64,000 bases of DNA from an uncultured Woeseiaceae bacterium (GTDB lineage: Bacteria > Pseudomonadota > Gammaproteobacteria > Steroidobacterales > Woeseiaceae), in assembly GCA_945788625.1 (NCBI GenBank), contig CALZMQ010000014.1:19506-83505 (forward strand), in the 5' to 3' direction. The notes below the pieces were generated by a model. It was not told where the DNA came from. It did not search any database and saw only the letters and a program-made list of their open reading frames with translations. Numbering within the stretch: the stretch's first letter is position 1; the number at the start of each line of letters is the position of its first letter. This document shows positions 17,764-26,476 of the stretch, piece after piece. The translations under genes and the position numbers were made by a program.

Positions 17764-18030
17764 CTAGGCCAGGTGCTCGTCGATTGTGTTCTCTATGGCA
17801 GACCGTATCGGCCCTTCCATGATCTTCAACGCGAGCCCCAGTTTGACCTGCAGCTCGATGCTCTCCTCCGCCACGATCAGGTGACCGTTCACACCCGTGC
17901 CTTTGACGACCAGGTAATCGCCCTGCCAGGTCGAGGTCAGCGAATATTGCTGCGAGAGGTTGCCCGCGATCCGGTCCGCCCGGCTGCGCGCTTCCTCGAT
18001 ACCCAGCCGGTGGCTTCGCCTGATTATCAT
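17764..18030 (-). CDS. Polyhydroxyalkanoic acid system (PHA_gran_rgn) protein
   Basis: An 88-residue cytoplasmic protein matching the small family found beside PHA synthesis genes: N-terminal RRSHRLGIEEARSRADRIA, central TWQGDYLVVKGTGVNGHLIV, C-terminal LGLALKIMEGPIRSAIE. Its exact role is not established. It is transcribed divergently from two phasin genes, supporting a role at storage granules. No PHA synthase is in the window. Confidence 0.8.
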   Translation of the reverse strand: MIIRRSHRLGIEEARSRADRIAGNLSQQYSLTSTWQGDYLVVKGTGVNGHLIVAEESIELQVKLGLALKIMEGPIRSAIENTIDEHLA

Positions 18031-18127
18031 TCGATGTTTTCCCCAAATGGCCGTTTTCTAGTGTGAACACCCTAATCCTAGCAGCTACGATTCAACCATG
18101 GCAGCACAAGCAAACCAATGGAGAACG

Positions 18128-18676
18128 ATGATGGCTGGCAAGAAAGGTAAGACAAAACAGAAAGATAGCGACAAGAGAGTCGCTGAGATTGCGGAACAGC
18201 TGGAACACGCATTCCTCGCTGGGCTCGGAGCATTGTCGAACGCACAGCAGGCCGGTGCAAAGACTTTCGATTCGCTCGTAAAACAGGGTGAGGACTTCCG
18301 CAAGAAGACCACGAAGAAGACCGAGTCGCTGATTGACGACGTGCAGGAGGCTATTCGGGACATGTCCGACGACGCTCAGTCCAAGGCCACCGGCCTGCTG
18401 GGCCAGGTACGCGACAAATCGCAGCTCAAGAAGCTGTACGGCGTCTTCGACAAACGCGTAGCGGATGCCATGGATCGAATGAACGTTCCGAGCAAGAACG
18501 ACATCGATGCGATCAACAGGAAGCTGAACAAGATCATCAAGCTGCTCGATGACAAGCCGAAAGCGACGAAGCCGCGTGCTACGCCGAAGCCAAAGACAGC
18601 GAAGAGCACCGCGAAGAAGACTGCGAGAAAGACGGCCAAGAAGGCTGTCCGCAAGACGACACCGAAAGCGGCCTAG
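18128..18676 (+). CDS. Phasin-family protein with lysine/alanine-rich tail
   Basis: A phasin-type granule-coating protein (182 residues from the chosen start). Residues ~15-130 form long amphipathic helices (AEQLEHAFLAGLGALSNAQQAGAKTF, SLVKQGEDFRKKT). The last ~45 residues are histone-H1-like repeats of K-T-A-K. Such tails bind DNA in PhaF-type phasins and can link granules to the nucleoid. The start at 18128 has GGAG six bases upstream; an ATG ten codons earlier lacks a ribosome site. Confidence 0.82.
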   Translation: MMAGKKGKTKQKDSDKRVAEIAEQLEHAFLAGLGALSNAQQAGAKTFDSLVKQGEDFRKKTTKKTESLIDDVQEAIRDMSDDAQSKATGLLGQVRDKSQLKKLYGVFDKRVADAMDRMNVPSKNDIDAINRKLNKIIKLLDDKPKATKPRATPKPKTAKSTAKKTARKTAKKAVRKTTPKAA

Positions 18677-18706
18677 TACGGGACGTAACAGGTAAGGAGT
18701 GATGAA

Positions 18707-19060
18707 ATGACGGAGAAGAAAGTGACAAAGAGAAAAGCAGCGCCAAAGAAAGCCAAATCGGTATTCGAGATGCTGGAAGAAAGCGTGGTTGGCAAACCCA
18801 TCAAGATCGTCAACAGGACGTTCCTGGCAAGCCTGGGCCTTGTATCCACGATGCAAACCGAGTTCACGAAGTTTCAGTCCGATTTCGAAAAGACATTCGA
18901 CAAACTCGTGAAGGACGGTGAAAAGGCACGCGACCGCTATCGCGCTGGTTTCAAGAACCTTCGCGAAGACGTCAAGGATTTCGGTGAAGAAGTCGTCGAC
19001 GAGGTGGTCGAAGTCAAAGATCGCGTCGTTGAGAACGTCAAATCGGCCGCCGCCGACTAA
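18707..19060 (+). CDS. Phasin-family protein
   Basis: A 117-residue phasin following the previous gene by 30 bases. After a basic N-terminus (KKVTKRKAAPKKAK) comes an amphipathic helical body (VNRTFLASLGLVSTMQTEF, FDKLVKDGEKARDRYRAGF) and an acidic coiled end (DEVVEVKDRVVENV). GGAGTGATGAA just before the start gives a good ribosome site. It shares the SLVKxGE / KLVKDGE core with its neighbour, indicating duplication. A strong terminator follows. Confidence 0.83.
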   Translation: MTEKKVTKRKAAPKKAKSVFEMLEESVVGKPIKIVNRTFLASLGLVSTMQTEFTKFQSDFEKTFDKLVKDGEKARDRYRAGFKNLREDVKDFGEEVVDEVVEVKDRVVENVKSAAAD

Positions 19061-19087
19061 GGCTCACGAAACAAGCACGCCTTGGGC

Positions 19088-19115
19088 AAAGGGCCGCACA
19101 TTGCGGCCCTTTTTT
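19088..19115 (+). terminator. Rho-independent terminator after the phasin genes
   Basis: A stem AGGGCCGC / GCGGCCCT with a five-base loop is followed by six T residues. It lies 27 bases after the second phasin stop codon and ends the phasin operon. Confidence 0.9.
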
Positions 19116-19190
19116 CGTTCATCGGTTTTAGTCGTCTACCTGGCGTGGCTCCTTGCTGGCAATTCCTCCGAACTTGCCGGCAAAGTGCGC

Positions 19191-19781
19191 TCAGAGCGTT
19201 GCTGTCATGATGATCGACGCCGCCTCATCCAGGTGTTTGTCGTAATAGTAGGGTTCCGCGGCCACGTAGATCATCATGTAGAGCAGCTTGTTGGCAATAA
19301 AGGCGCCTGCCATTCCATGATAGTCGGGGCTATCCGTCAGAGATGCATCGAAATCGAAGAGCACGCCGCGATGCTGGCCGAAGCGATGCGGGCGCAAGCC
19401 GGAAGTATTGACGACGGCGTTGCCTTCGCCGAAGAACTTGACCAGTGACGATTCGGTCAGCTCTTCCAGTTCGTTGGGAAGCATATCGGACTTGAACGAC
19501 GGCAGGGCAGCGGATTTGTCGCGGCTTATGAATATCGTCTCGCCATCAGGTACAGCGGGAATAATGATGATCCGATCCAGCAGCAGGCCGTCTCGCGTCC
19601 ATACCTGTGTGCCTTTTCGCGTATTGGACGTCAGCATCGATGGTGCGGCGTTCCAGGTAGTGGTCGGCCTTACGTTCAGGCCTTCGACGGCCGTCGTACC
19701 CGGCACGACGGCGACATAGCCCGTCACACAGCCGCTGGTGAAGAATGCCAACAAGAGGATTATCGCGGTGCGCAGTTTCAT
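19191..19781 (-). CDS. Lipoprotein of unknown function
   Basis: A 196-residue lipoprotein (lipobox FTSGCVTG at residue ~18). I do not recognise a family. The mature part is short-stranded and ends LDEAASIIMTATL. It is the last gene of a three-gene minus-strand operon, two bases after the M48 protease gene. A role in envelope quality control with that protease is a guess from position. Confidence 0.75.
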   Translation of the reverse strand: MKLRTAIILLLAFFTSGCVTGYVAVVPGTTAVEGLNVRPTTTWNAAPSMLTSNTRKGTQVWTRDGLLLDRIIIIPAVPDGETIFISRDKSAALPSFKSDMLPNELEELTESSLVKFFGEGNAVVNTSGLRPHRFGQHRGVLFDFDASLTDSPDYHGMAGAFIANKLLYMMIYVAAEPYYYDKHLDEAASIIMTATL

Positions 19782-19783
19782 GA

Positions 19784-20956
19784 TTATTCTTCCTCCAGAT
19801 AAAACTCGATCATCGCCCGGTCAGAGGCGTCAGGTTTGATTTCCAGGTATTCGCTGAAATAATTGCGTGCCTGTGCCACGTCATCCGTCTTGAGGCTGAG
19901 ATAGCCCAGGTTCTTGTAGGCTTCGGGCGGCGGGTTTCCGAGCGCGATCGATTTCAGGTATGCATCCGCCGCGCGCTCGCGGTCGCCTTCTTCATCGCGC
20001 TGGCGATACATTTCCCCGTGAAAATAATGCACGAGGCTCTCTTCGATGCCCATGCTCACGTGCCGCCGCAACATGTCTTCGGTACGCCCGAATCGATTCG
20101 TGTCGATCTGGTCTTCCATCAGAAACAGGTAGTGCTTGTTGAGTACCGCGATATGCCTGTCGGCGCTGCTGTCGAACGGGTCTCCCGGGCCGTATTTATC
20201 GTTTACCCACTCTTCGAGCTCCTTCGCACGCTTTTCCGAGTCCGGGTGCGTCTTGGAGAAAATACCGGGCTCGCGTTGCTTGACGGTTGCGGCTTCTTCC
20301 TCGTCGACGACATGGTTCCACACCTGGTATGCCGCATGCGGATCCATCTCGGCTTCCGCCATGATTTGCACGCCCAGGAAGTCTGCCTCGGATTCCTGAT
20401 CGCGGCTGTAGGCCAGTACGCTCATCGCTGCCATCAACTGACCGGCTGGCACGGAATAACCGGTAGCGAGAATCAAACCGAGATCGAAGATGGAACCTGC
20501 AGCCAGTTTCGCTTTTATGCTCCTGAACCGCTCGAGAGTGTGCATCCTCGTGTAATGCGCGATCTCATGCCCGATTACGGCGGCGAGTTCATCTTCGCTC
20601 GTCGTCCGGACAAGCAGACCGGTCCAGATCTGCATCATTCCCGTCGCTGTCATCGACGCATTGAACCCGGGATTGCGCACCAGGTAGACGCGGATATCGT
20701 TGCAGTAGTCGCCGGCAACTTCGCAGACCAGCGTCCGCAAATAGATGTTGATATCAGGGTCGGTAACGAGCAGCGGCGACTTTTGCAGCATCGTCTCGTA
20801 TTCCACCAACTCCATCCAGATGCCCTGCTCATCCCGGGCTTCCTGGGGTTCATACCCTGGTGGAATCTTGTGCTCGATCGTTTCCGGGGCGGCTGTGACG
20901 GTACCCGTCACAAACAGCGACAGCAGCGCAACCAGTCCGGGAGAACGTGCTTTCAT
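19784..20956 (-). CDS. Periplasmic M48 metalloprotease with TPR tail
   Basis: A 390-residue secreted zinc protease. A signal peptide ends near VTAAPET. HEIAHYTRMH near residue 130 supplies two zinc histidines and the catalytic glutamate, and ESEADFLG supplies the third ligand. The C-terminal ~100 residues are TPR-like (AYKNLGYLSLKTDDVAQARNYF). This is the BepA/LoiP style of outer-membrane quality-control protease. The start at 20956 is preferred because it begins the signal peptide. It is flanked at 5 and 2 bases by lipoprotein genes in the same operon. Confidence 0.88.
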   Translation of the reverse strand: MKARSPGLVALLSLFVTGTVTAAPETIEHKIPPGYEPQEARDEQGIWMELVEYETMLQKSPLLVTDPDINIYLRTLVCEVAGDYCNDIRVYLVRNPGFNASMTATGMMQIWTGLLVRTTSEDELAAVIGHEIAHYTRMHTLERFRSIKAKLAAGSIFDLGLILATGYSVPAGQLMAAMSVLAYSRDQESEADFLGVQIMAEAEMDPHAAYQVWNHVVDEEEAATVKQREPGIFSKTHPDSEKRAKELEEWVNDKYGPGDPFDSSADRHIAVLNKHYLFLMEDQIDTNRFGRTEDMLRRHVSMGIEESLVHYFHGEMYRQRDEEGDRERAADAYLKSIALGNPPPEAYKNLGYLSLKTDDVAQARNYFSEYLEIKPDASDRAMIEFYLEEE

Positions 20957-20961
20957 GTTAA

Positions 20962-21708
20962 TCAACCCGTCGGCATGCTCTTGAACAGGCCGCTTACCGC
21001 CGTCCTGGCGCCATTGGGGTCCCGCATCTCCCCGCCGCCGAGCGCCACGCTGTTGAACCACACGACATTTCCGGTTCTCAGGTCTACTAAAGACGCGAAC
21101 CCGCCCTCATAGCCACCCGCTACTCCGACGCCCGCAGCCGCCGCGAGAATGGCGAACGCAACCCGTCCGCCCGACGCCTGGTAGTCGCGGTAGTAAACGA
21201 ATAACAGGTAGTCCGCGTTGTACTTGTCGCCAATCTCATTGACCCCGGGGCCGAGGGACCAGTCGAATTTTCGTTGATTGTCAGGCAGTTCCTTGCTCGG
21301 CAGGCCCCACGCGCCGAAGTGATTCTGCTGCAGAGTCATGCCGACTGCAGCGTGAAGCTTGCGATATCTGTCCTCCTCCTTGCTCAGCGATGCGGCACCG
21401 TCGATCATGGTCAGATCCGTCCCTATCGAATCCGCATGCTCTTGTAACGCAACCGTGAAGTTCTGCTGCGCTGCCTCGGTCCACTCCCGGTGCGGTTCCG
21501 ACACACCACTGGCGGTAAGCAGGTAGTACTTGATGTCGGGTGGCATCAGCAGAATCCGCGGATTCTCCACGACGGACTCCAGCTGATCGATCTGGCTGGC
21601 CGTTTGGGTCGCCGCACAGCCAGTGAGCAAAATGACACCGGACGCGAGCAACACAAGTGGCTTCAGAATTCGGCGGGAGACTCTTTCGACGGTGTTCTGA
21701 TCAGACAT
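20962..21708 (-). CDS. Lipoprotein of unknown function, first gene of the M48 operon
   Basis: A 248-residue lipoprotein with lipobox LLTGCAA near residue 30, starting at ATG 21708. The mature domain carries NADYLLFVYYRDYQASGG and a small-residue stretch AAAAGVGVAGG, then GNVVWFNSVALGGGEMRD. The last part resembles proteins that describe their own subunit as a group-specific antigen or GNA1162-like assembly factor, but I cannot assign it firmly. Operon context with an M48 protease suggests an envelope role. Confidence 0.75.
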   Translation of the reverse strand: MSDQNTVERVSRRILKPLVLLASGVILLTGCAATQTASQIDQLESVVENPRILLMPPDIKYYLLTASGVSEPHREWTEAAQQNFTVALQEHADSIGTDLTMIDGAASLSKEEDRYRKLHAAVGMTLQQNHFGAWGLPSKELPDNQRKFDWSLGPGVNEIGDKYNADYLLFVYYRDYQASGGRVAFAILAAAAGVGVAGGYEGGFASLVDLRTGNVVWFNSVALGGGEMRDPNGARTAVSGLFKSMPTG

Positions 21709-21837
21709 GAGGATGCCTCCGTGTAGCGCATTTTTTTGTATTGCGAGTGAAACACTTTGTACCCCGAAGATACGCCACTCGCGCCAGTTACACAAAGCCC
21801 GAGCAAGCTCGATCCGCCCGAGTCATAGCGAGATTTT

Positions 21838-22467
21838 TTACAACTTGTAATGTGCGGCAAGCTCAGCGAGGTGTGACGCCGATGCCCCGGCCACATACGG
21901 TTTCAGCACGTTCAATACGAGGCCGGCAATTCGCAACGCGGAATCGTCAGCTGTCGCTGAAGCGTCGACCAGCGCATCGAACCGCTCCGAAAAAAGAGCA
22001 ATCACCGCGAGATTGCGGCTGACGATGCGTGTTTCGTCGTCGCCGATTTGCAGTACGCCCGAGGCCGCGAGCGCGCGCAGTCGCAGCTCGAACATGGCCG
22101 TCAGTCCGCGGGCGAAGTGCTTCAGCGAATTTCCGACCTTCGGGTACGCCACAGACAGGGATTCCATGTCCCGTAGCAGGAAGCGATAGGCCGCCGTGGT
22201 TTCCAGCAGCAGGTGCAGAAATATCCAGAAGTCGTCCAATGACGTCTGCTCTGCATCCGGCGGCTGCAACAACCTCCTCGCGTCCGCCTGGAATTCAGCC
22301 AGCAAGGCCGTGACGATATCCGTCTTCTTGCGGAAATGGTAATGCAGGTTGCCCGGGCTGATGTCGACTTCATCGGCAATTTCGTTGGTTGTCGTGTTCG
22401 GCTCACCGTTCTCGTTGAACAGCAGCAGACTCGCCACGAGAATTCGATTCCGGGTGTCACTTTTCAT
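21838..22467 (-). CDS. TetR-family transcriptional regulator
   Basis: A 209-residue repressor. The helix-turn-helix is at residues ~8-50 (RILVASLLLFNENGE, TTNEIADEVDISPGNLHYHFRKK), with an all-helical ligand domain after it. The start at 22467 puts the HTH at the usual distance from the N-terminus. It is divergent from the octaheme cytochrome gene, and a palindrome at 22604-22619 between them is the obvious operator. The ligand is unknown. Confidence 0.9.
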   Translation of the reverse strand: MKSDTRNRILVASLLLFNENGEPNTTTNEIADEVDISPGNLHYHFRKKTDIVTALLAEFQADARRLLQPPDAEQTSLDDFWIFLHLLLETTAAYRFLLRDMESLSVAYPKVGNSLKHFARGLTAMFELRLRALAASGVLQIGDDETRIVSRNLAVIALFSERFDALVDASATADDSALRIAGLVLNVLKPYVAGASASHLAELAAHYKL

Positions 22468-22603
22468 CGTCGCAACGATGGGGGAAAACCCCGCGTTAAT
22501 CAATGGCGCGGCGCGATCCGGCCAATACGTAAAACTCCTTACCGGACTTCCGGCAAACCGTATTGAGATTCTCGCGAACCGCGGCAAAATACTGCATCAG
22601 TAA

Positions 22604-22619
22604 ATTAGAATGTTCTAAT
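22604..22619. promoter_or_regulatory. Palindromic operator between tetR and the octaheme cytochrome gene
   Basis: ATTAGAATGTTCTAAT is a palindrome with seven-base arms around a two-base centre. It lies in the 322-base divergent region 22468-22789, 137 bases from the regulator start and 170 from the cytochrome start. Size and symmetry suit a TetR dimer, giving autoregulation and control of the cytochrome. Apart from this I see no other clear element in that region. Confidence 0.6.
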
Positions 22620-22789
22620 ACTAGGCATTCTGCTCTCGTTGGTCTGCAACCCGATCGTCCGGAAATGATTGGCATCGCGCGCGTCCGCGCCATAGTCAGA
22701 ATTGCGCCAGCCCTGGTTTCCAGCGGGCCTGTTCTACTCCTGAACCCGCCCGCCTCCCGTTTTATTCACTCTCGTTGGGAGACACCATC

Positions 22790-24436
22790 ATGAACCGCTT
22801 CAGACAAGGCTATTCCCCTCCATTCACAATCCTGCTCGCCTTCGTGGTCAGTCTTGGACTGTACGGTTGCGAGGGGGATGACGGTCTCGCCGGCGCGGTC
22901 GGTGCTGCCGGGCTGGACGGCACGGATGGCTCCGACGGCATCAGCTGCTGGGACCTCAATCAGAATGGCGTACCCGACCTGCCCGGTGAGGATATCAACG
23001 GTGACGGCGTCGTGGACGTGCTCGACTGCAACGCCTTCGCAAGCGGCGCCTACGCGGTAGAGCAGCTGCACGTGGGCTATTTCGTCGAGCATACCTACGA
23101 AGGCACGCAATCCTGCATGGACTGTCACGGCAAGATCGGTGACGACCTGCTGACGACCGGTCACTTCAAGTGGGAAGGCGTGGCTTCGAATATCGAGGGT
23201 TTCGAGGCCGGCATCCATGGCAAGACAGACATCCTCAACAACTTTTGCATAGCGATACCGACGAACGAGGGCCGTTGTACGCAATGCCATATCGGCTACG
23301 ACTATAAAGACGCAGGCTACGATTTCGGTAACCCCGACAATGTTGATTGCCTCGTTTGCCACGACCAGACCAACACTTACGCGAAAGCGAAAACAACGGC
23401 CGGTCTGCCCGAACCCGGAGTCGACCTGCAACTCGTGGCACAGAGCGTCGCACGAAATTCAGGCGTTCCGACCATCGATAACTGCATCGACTGCCATGCC
23501 AAGGCAGGCGGCGGCGACAACGTCAAGCATGGTGATATTTCGATGTCGCTCGCCAACACGACGCGTGACTTCGACGTGCACATGGGCACTGACGGCGCCG
23601 ACTTCGAATGCGTGGCCTGCCACCAGGTCGAACGCGACAACGACGGCAACATGCTGTCTCACGGAATCGGCGGCATGCCGTATCACTCCGTCGATGAAGG
23701 CGTGATGAAGCAATGTGACGATTGCCATGGCGACCGTTTCAACATTCACGTCGGCACGACGGTAGAAAACATCGTCGGCGCGCACGATACGCTGGCTTGC
23801 CAGGTCTGCCACATCCCGACGTTCGCTCGTAACACCTCGACCAAGGTCGAATGGTATTGGCAAGACGCTGGTCAGGACATCAGCCCGATTCCGGTCGATC
23901 CCGCAACGGGACGCCCGACCTACGACAAGAAGAAAGGCACCTTCGTCTGGGCGAACGACGTTCGGCCCGAGCTGCGCTTCTTCAACGGTAAATGGGAGAA
24001 ATTCCTGATCGAAGACAACGATCAATACACGACTCTGCCCGCGGTGCTGGCGGAACCCGTCGGCGATTTCACGGACCCGAATGCGATGATCTATCCGTTC
24101 AAGAAGATGATCGGCAACCAGCCGGCTGACGCAGTCAACAATACGATTCTCGTGCCGCACCTGTTCGGCACTGCCGGTGGCGCGAATCCCTATTGGGGTG
24201 CATTCGACTGGAATCTCGCCCTGCAGGACGGCGCGGACGTGACCGGCCAGCCATACTCCGGGTCGTTTGAGTTTGTTGCAACGGAAATGTTCCTGTCCGT
24301 AAATCACGAAGTAGCGCCGAAAGAAATGGCCTACGGCATGGACGGCAACTGCGGCGATTGCCACATCAGTGGCCAGATCGACTGGGTTGCTCTGGGCTGG
24401 AGCGACGATCCGGTTCTTGGAGGTGCTCGACCCTAG
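22790..24436 (+). CDS. Octaheme c-type cytochrome, tetrathionate reductase (OTR) family
   Basis: An exported 548-residue lipoprotein with eight haem motifs in order: CMDCH, CTQCH, CLVCH, CIDCH, CVACH, CDDCH, CQVCH and CGDCH. Surrounding sequence (TGHFKWEG, NNFCIAIPTNEGRCTQCHIGYDY, AGGGDNVKHGD, FDVHMGTDG, ACQVCHIPTFA) follows the Shewanella octaheme tetrathionate reductase family. Members reduce tetrathionate, nitrite or hydroxylamine in vitro; the physiological substrate is open. The N-terminus has a lipobox (LYGCEGDD), a glycine-rich collagen-like stretch and a calcium-like DxNGDGxxD segment, so it is probably surface or outer-membrane anchored. Start at 22790 rather than a TTG five codons earlier. 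Confidence 0.88.
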   Translation: MNRFRQGYSPPFTILLAFVVSLGLYGCEGDDGLAGAVGAAGLDGTDGSDGISCWDLNQNGVPDLPGEDINGDGVVDVLDCNAFASGAYAVEQLHVGYFVEHTYEGTQSCMDCHGKIGDDLLTTGHFKWEGVASNIEGFEAGIHGKTDILNNFCIAIPTNEGRCTQCHIGYDYKDAGYDFGNPDNVDCLVCHDQTNTYAKAKTTAGLPEPGVDLQLVAQSVARNSGVPTIDNCIDCHAKAGGGDNVKHGDISMSLANTTRDFDVHMGTDGADFECVACHQVERDNDGNMLSHGIGGMPYHSVDEGVMKQCDDCHGDRFNIHVGTTVENIVGAHDTLACQVCHIPTFARNTSTKVEWYWQDAGQDISPIPVDPATGRPTYDKKKGTFVWANDVRPELRFFNGKWEKFLIEDNDQYTTLPAVLAEPVGDFTDPNAMIYPFKKMIGNQPADAVNNTILVPHLFGTAGGANPYWGAFDWNLALQDGADVTGQPYSGSFEFVATEMFLSVNHEVAPKEMAYGMDGNCGDCHISGQIDWVALGWSDDPVLGGARP

Positions 24437-24468
24437 CATTGCCCCCCCAATCGTTATCGACACCTCCT

Positions 24469-24496
24469 GGCGCCCGCTCTGCGGGCGCCTTTTTTT
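24469..24496 (+). terminator. Rho-independent terminator after the octaheme cytochrome gene
   Basis: Perfect nine-base stem GGCGCCCGC / GCGGGCGCC with a three-base loop followed by seven T residues, 32 bases after the stop codon. Confidence 0.95.
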
Positions 24497-24557
24497 GGTG
24501 CACGCCACGGCGGCGTAGGAGCGGCTCCCACGCGGGTCGCGCGGCGAGACGCTATTC

Positions 24558-26417
24558 TCATTCCAGCGGCAGGTAGATCACGGTATTGGTGATGAGGACC
24601 ATGACAAATATGAGGCAGGCAATCATCGGGCCCAGGTAAATCGATCCGGTCATGCGGAAGAAATAGCGATTGAAATAGGGCAGGACGAACATCATCGGGA
24701 CGACGGCAAACAACAGATTCACGTACAGCCAGCCATCGGTCCAGTACACGGTTCCTGTCGCCGCTAACGTGGTGTACTGGACGACGACAATCAGGAGCAG
24801 GCCGAGTGAATTGGCAACGCCGGCCAGCAGCATGCTGCGCCACTCCGCCTGTCCTTCGATGCGCATTGCACCGTTGACGCGCAGGGAATTCGACAGGAAG
24901 AAGACGAAAAAGAACGGCGCATACATTAGCAGCAGAATGAGCAGTGCGGGCTGGAACACCCGTACGCCCATGAACAGGAAGCGGTAATCGACGTGAAAGA
25001 AGTAATACACGGCGGCGAGCAGTAGGAAATAAGCGACGAACAGCGTGCAGGCGAGCAAAAAGGTCCTTGCAAGCAACACAGGGCTGATCTTCGCGCCCCA
25101 CATGTCCGGCAACACGCCGTGTTTCCGGCCGAAGTACCGATAGCTCAGCCAGAACATGGCGAAGCCGACCGTGCCGTTCAGGACCGCCCACAACATGACG
25201 GCGTTGTTCATGCGCTGCGGAAAGAACCAGGTTAACTCGCGCCTGGACGCCGCAACGAACAGTTTTTGTGACAGTTCGGCCATGGGGATGTAGGTGAAGC
25301 AGGCGATCAGCGCGCCCACGACGAATGTCGTCCAGAACAGCACCCTGCCCCTGCCCTGCGGGCGCGGCAATGGCCTGGGAAGCGGCTGCACCAGCGGGCG
25401 AAACCACGGTGTCTCCAATAGCAGCCTGCCGAAGGGAATGACGGCAATCAAAGCCGCAGTCAGCGATACGACGCTCAAGATTTCCTTCCACTTCCAGACC
25501 TGGTCGTAGCTGTCGATCCCTGACTCGAATCCGAATACGCGTTCGAAGTACTCGATCTGGTTCGCCGTCGCCTCTGCATTGTAGGGCTGGAAAGGATGCA
25601 GGACCCTCTCGTTGTGCATGAGCCGCAACGTGCGTTGTTCACTGTCGCCGTAGTACCTGCCGATCTCGACTTCGTTCACCTGCACGGCGCCGTCCTCTCG
25701 GCCGCTATTGATCAACCGCAGTGCTTCCGGTGCGACACGCATATCGCCATTTCTCAGTTCGTTGCGGTACGCACCTTCATCATAGAGGGCGTAGCTCGCG
25801 CCTACGTTGGAACGCACGTCCTTCAGCACCTCGTCCGTGAGGGTCAGGACATAACCGGATACGTACACGGAATGGAGCTTGCTCGGCAGCCCAGTGCGTT
25901 GCGCCTCTTTGCCGAAATAGTTCGCGCCGCGAATGGCGGCGTTGCCGCCCGCGGAATGACCGGTCGCTCCAATTCGACTTCGATCGATGTAATTGAGGTT
26001 GGTCGAACTCGCTGCATAGTCGACCACGGCGAACATCCCGTAGCCCTCCGTGGTGGCCGCGCGCCTGCTGAGCGACGCACTCGAGCCGCCCTGCGCGTAC
26101 GGATCGATGCTCATCGCGACGAATCCACGTCGCGCGAGTTCAATGGCGATGTTGGACAGCGATTCCTTGGAGCGTTGAAAACCGGGAACGACGACAATCA
26201 GCGGCGCCGGGTTGTCACTCGTCGCACTCTTCGGCTTGAACAGGTCACCGACCACCCATTGCCCGTTTTGTGTCGGGATCTTGAAATCCCGCACCTGGAC
26301 GTCGCCGAAGGACGTCTGGATTTCCGACACAAGAAAACCGGCTACCAGGACGGTCAAGATGCAGATCAAGAGCAGCCTGTCGCTCGCCTGCTTGCCCACT
26401 TGCGTTGAGACACTCAT
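24558..26417 (-). CDS. Alpha/beta hydrolase fused to a polytopic membrane domain
   Basis: A 619-residue protein in two parts. Residues ~10-30 are a membrane anchor. Residues ~40-300 form an alpha/beta hydrolase with PLIVVVPGFQRSKE (oxyanion region) and the nucleophile elbow GHSAGG. A late histidine in LMHNERVLHPF could complete the triad. From ~315 onward about nine hydrophobic helices follow. A linker PLPRPLPRPQGRGR separates the two. Substrate unknown; the layout suggests hydrolysis at the periplasmic face of the inner membrane coupled to a membrane channel or anchor. It shares no operon with neighbours. Confidence 0.75.
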   Translation of the reverse strand: MSVSTQVGKQASDRLLLICILTVLVAGFLVSEIQTSFGDVQVRDFKIPTQNGQWVVGDLFKPKSATSDNPAPLIVVVPGFQRSKESLSNIAIELARRGFVAMSIDPYAQGGSSASLSRRAATTEGYGMFAVVDYAASSTNLNYIDRSRIGATGHSAGGNAAIRGANYFGKEAQRTGLPSKLHSVYVSGYVLTLTDEVLKDVRSNVGASYALYDEGAYRNELRNGDMRVAPEALRLINSGREDGAVQVNEVEIGRYYGDSEQRTLRLMHNERVLHPFQPYNAEATANQIEYFERVFGFESGIDSYDQVWKWKEILSVVSLTAALIAVIPFGRLLLETPWFRPLVQPLPRPLPRPQGRGRVLFWTTFVVGALIACFTYIPMAELSQKLFVAASRRELTWFFPQRMNNAVMLWAVLNGTVGFAMFWLSYRYFGRKHGVLPDMWGAKISPVLLARTFLLACTLFVAYFLLLAAVYYFFHVDYRFLFMGVRVFQPALLILLLMYAPFFFVFFLSNSLRVNGAMRIEGQAEWRSMLLAGVANSLGLLLIVVVQYTTLAATGTVYWTDGWLYVNLLFAVVPMMFVLPYFNRYFFRMTGSIYLGPMIACLIFVMVLITNTVIYLPLE

Positions 26418-26476
26418 TGAGCTGCATTGTATTCACGAACACCGACCGAGTCGAAGCATACTGTGGCGGGGTTCTA

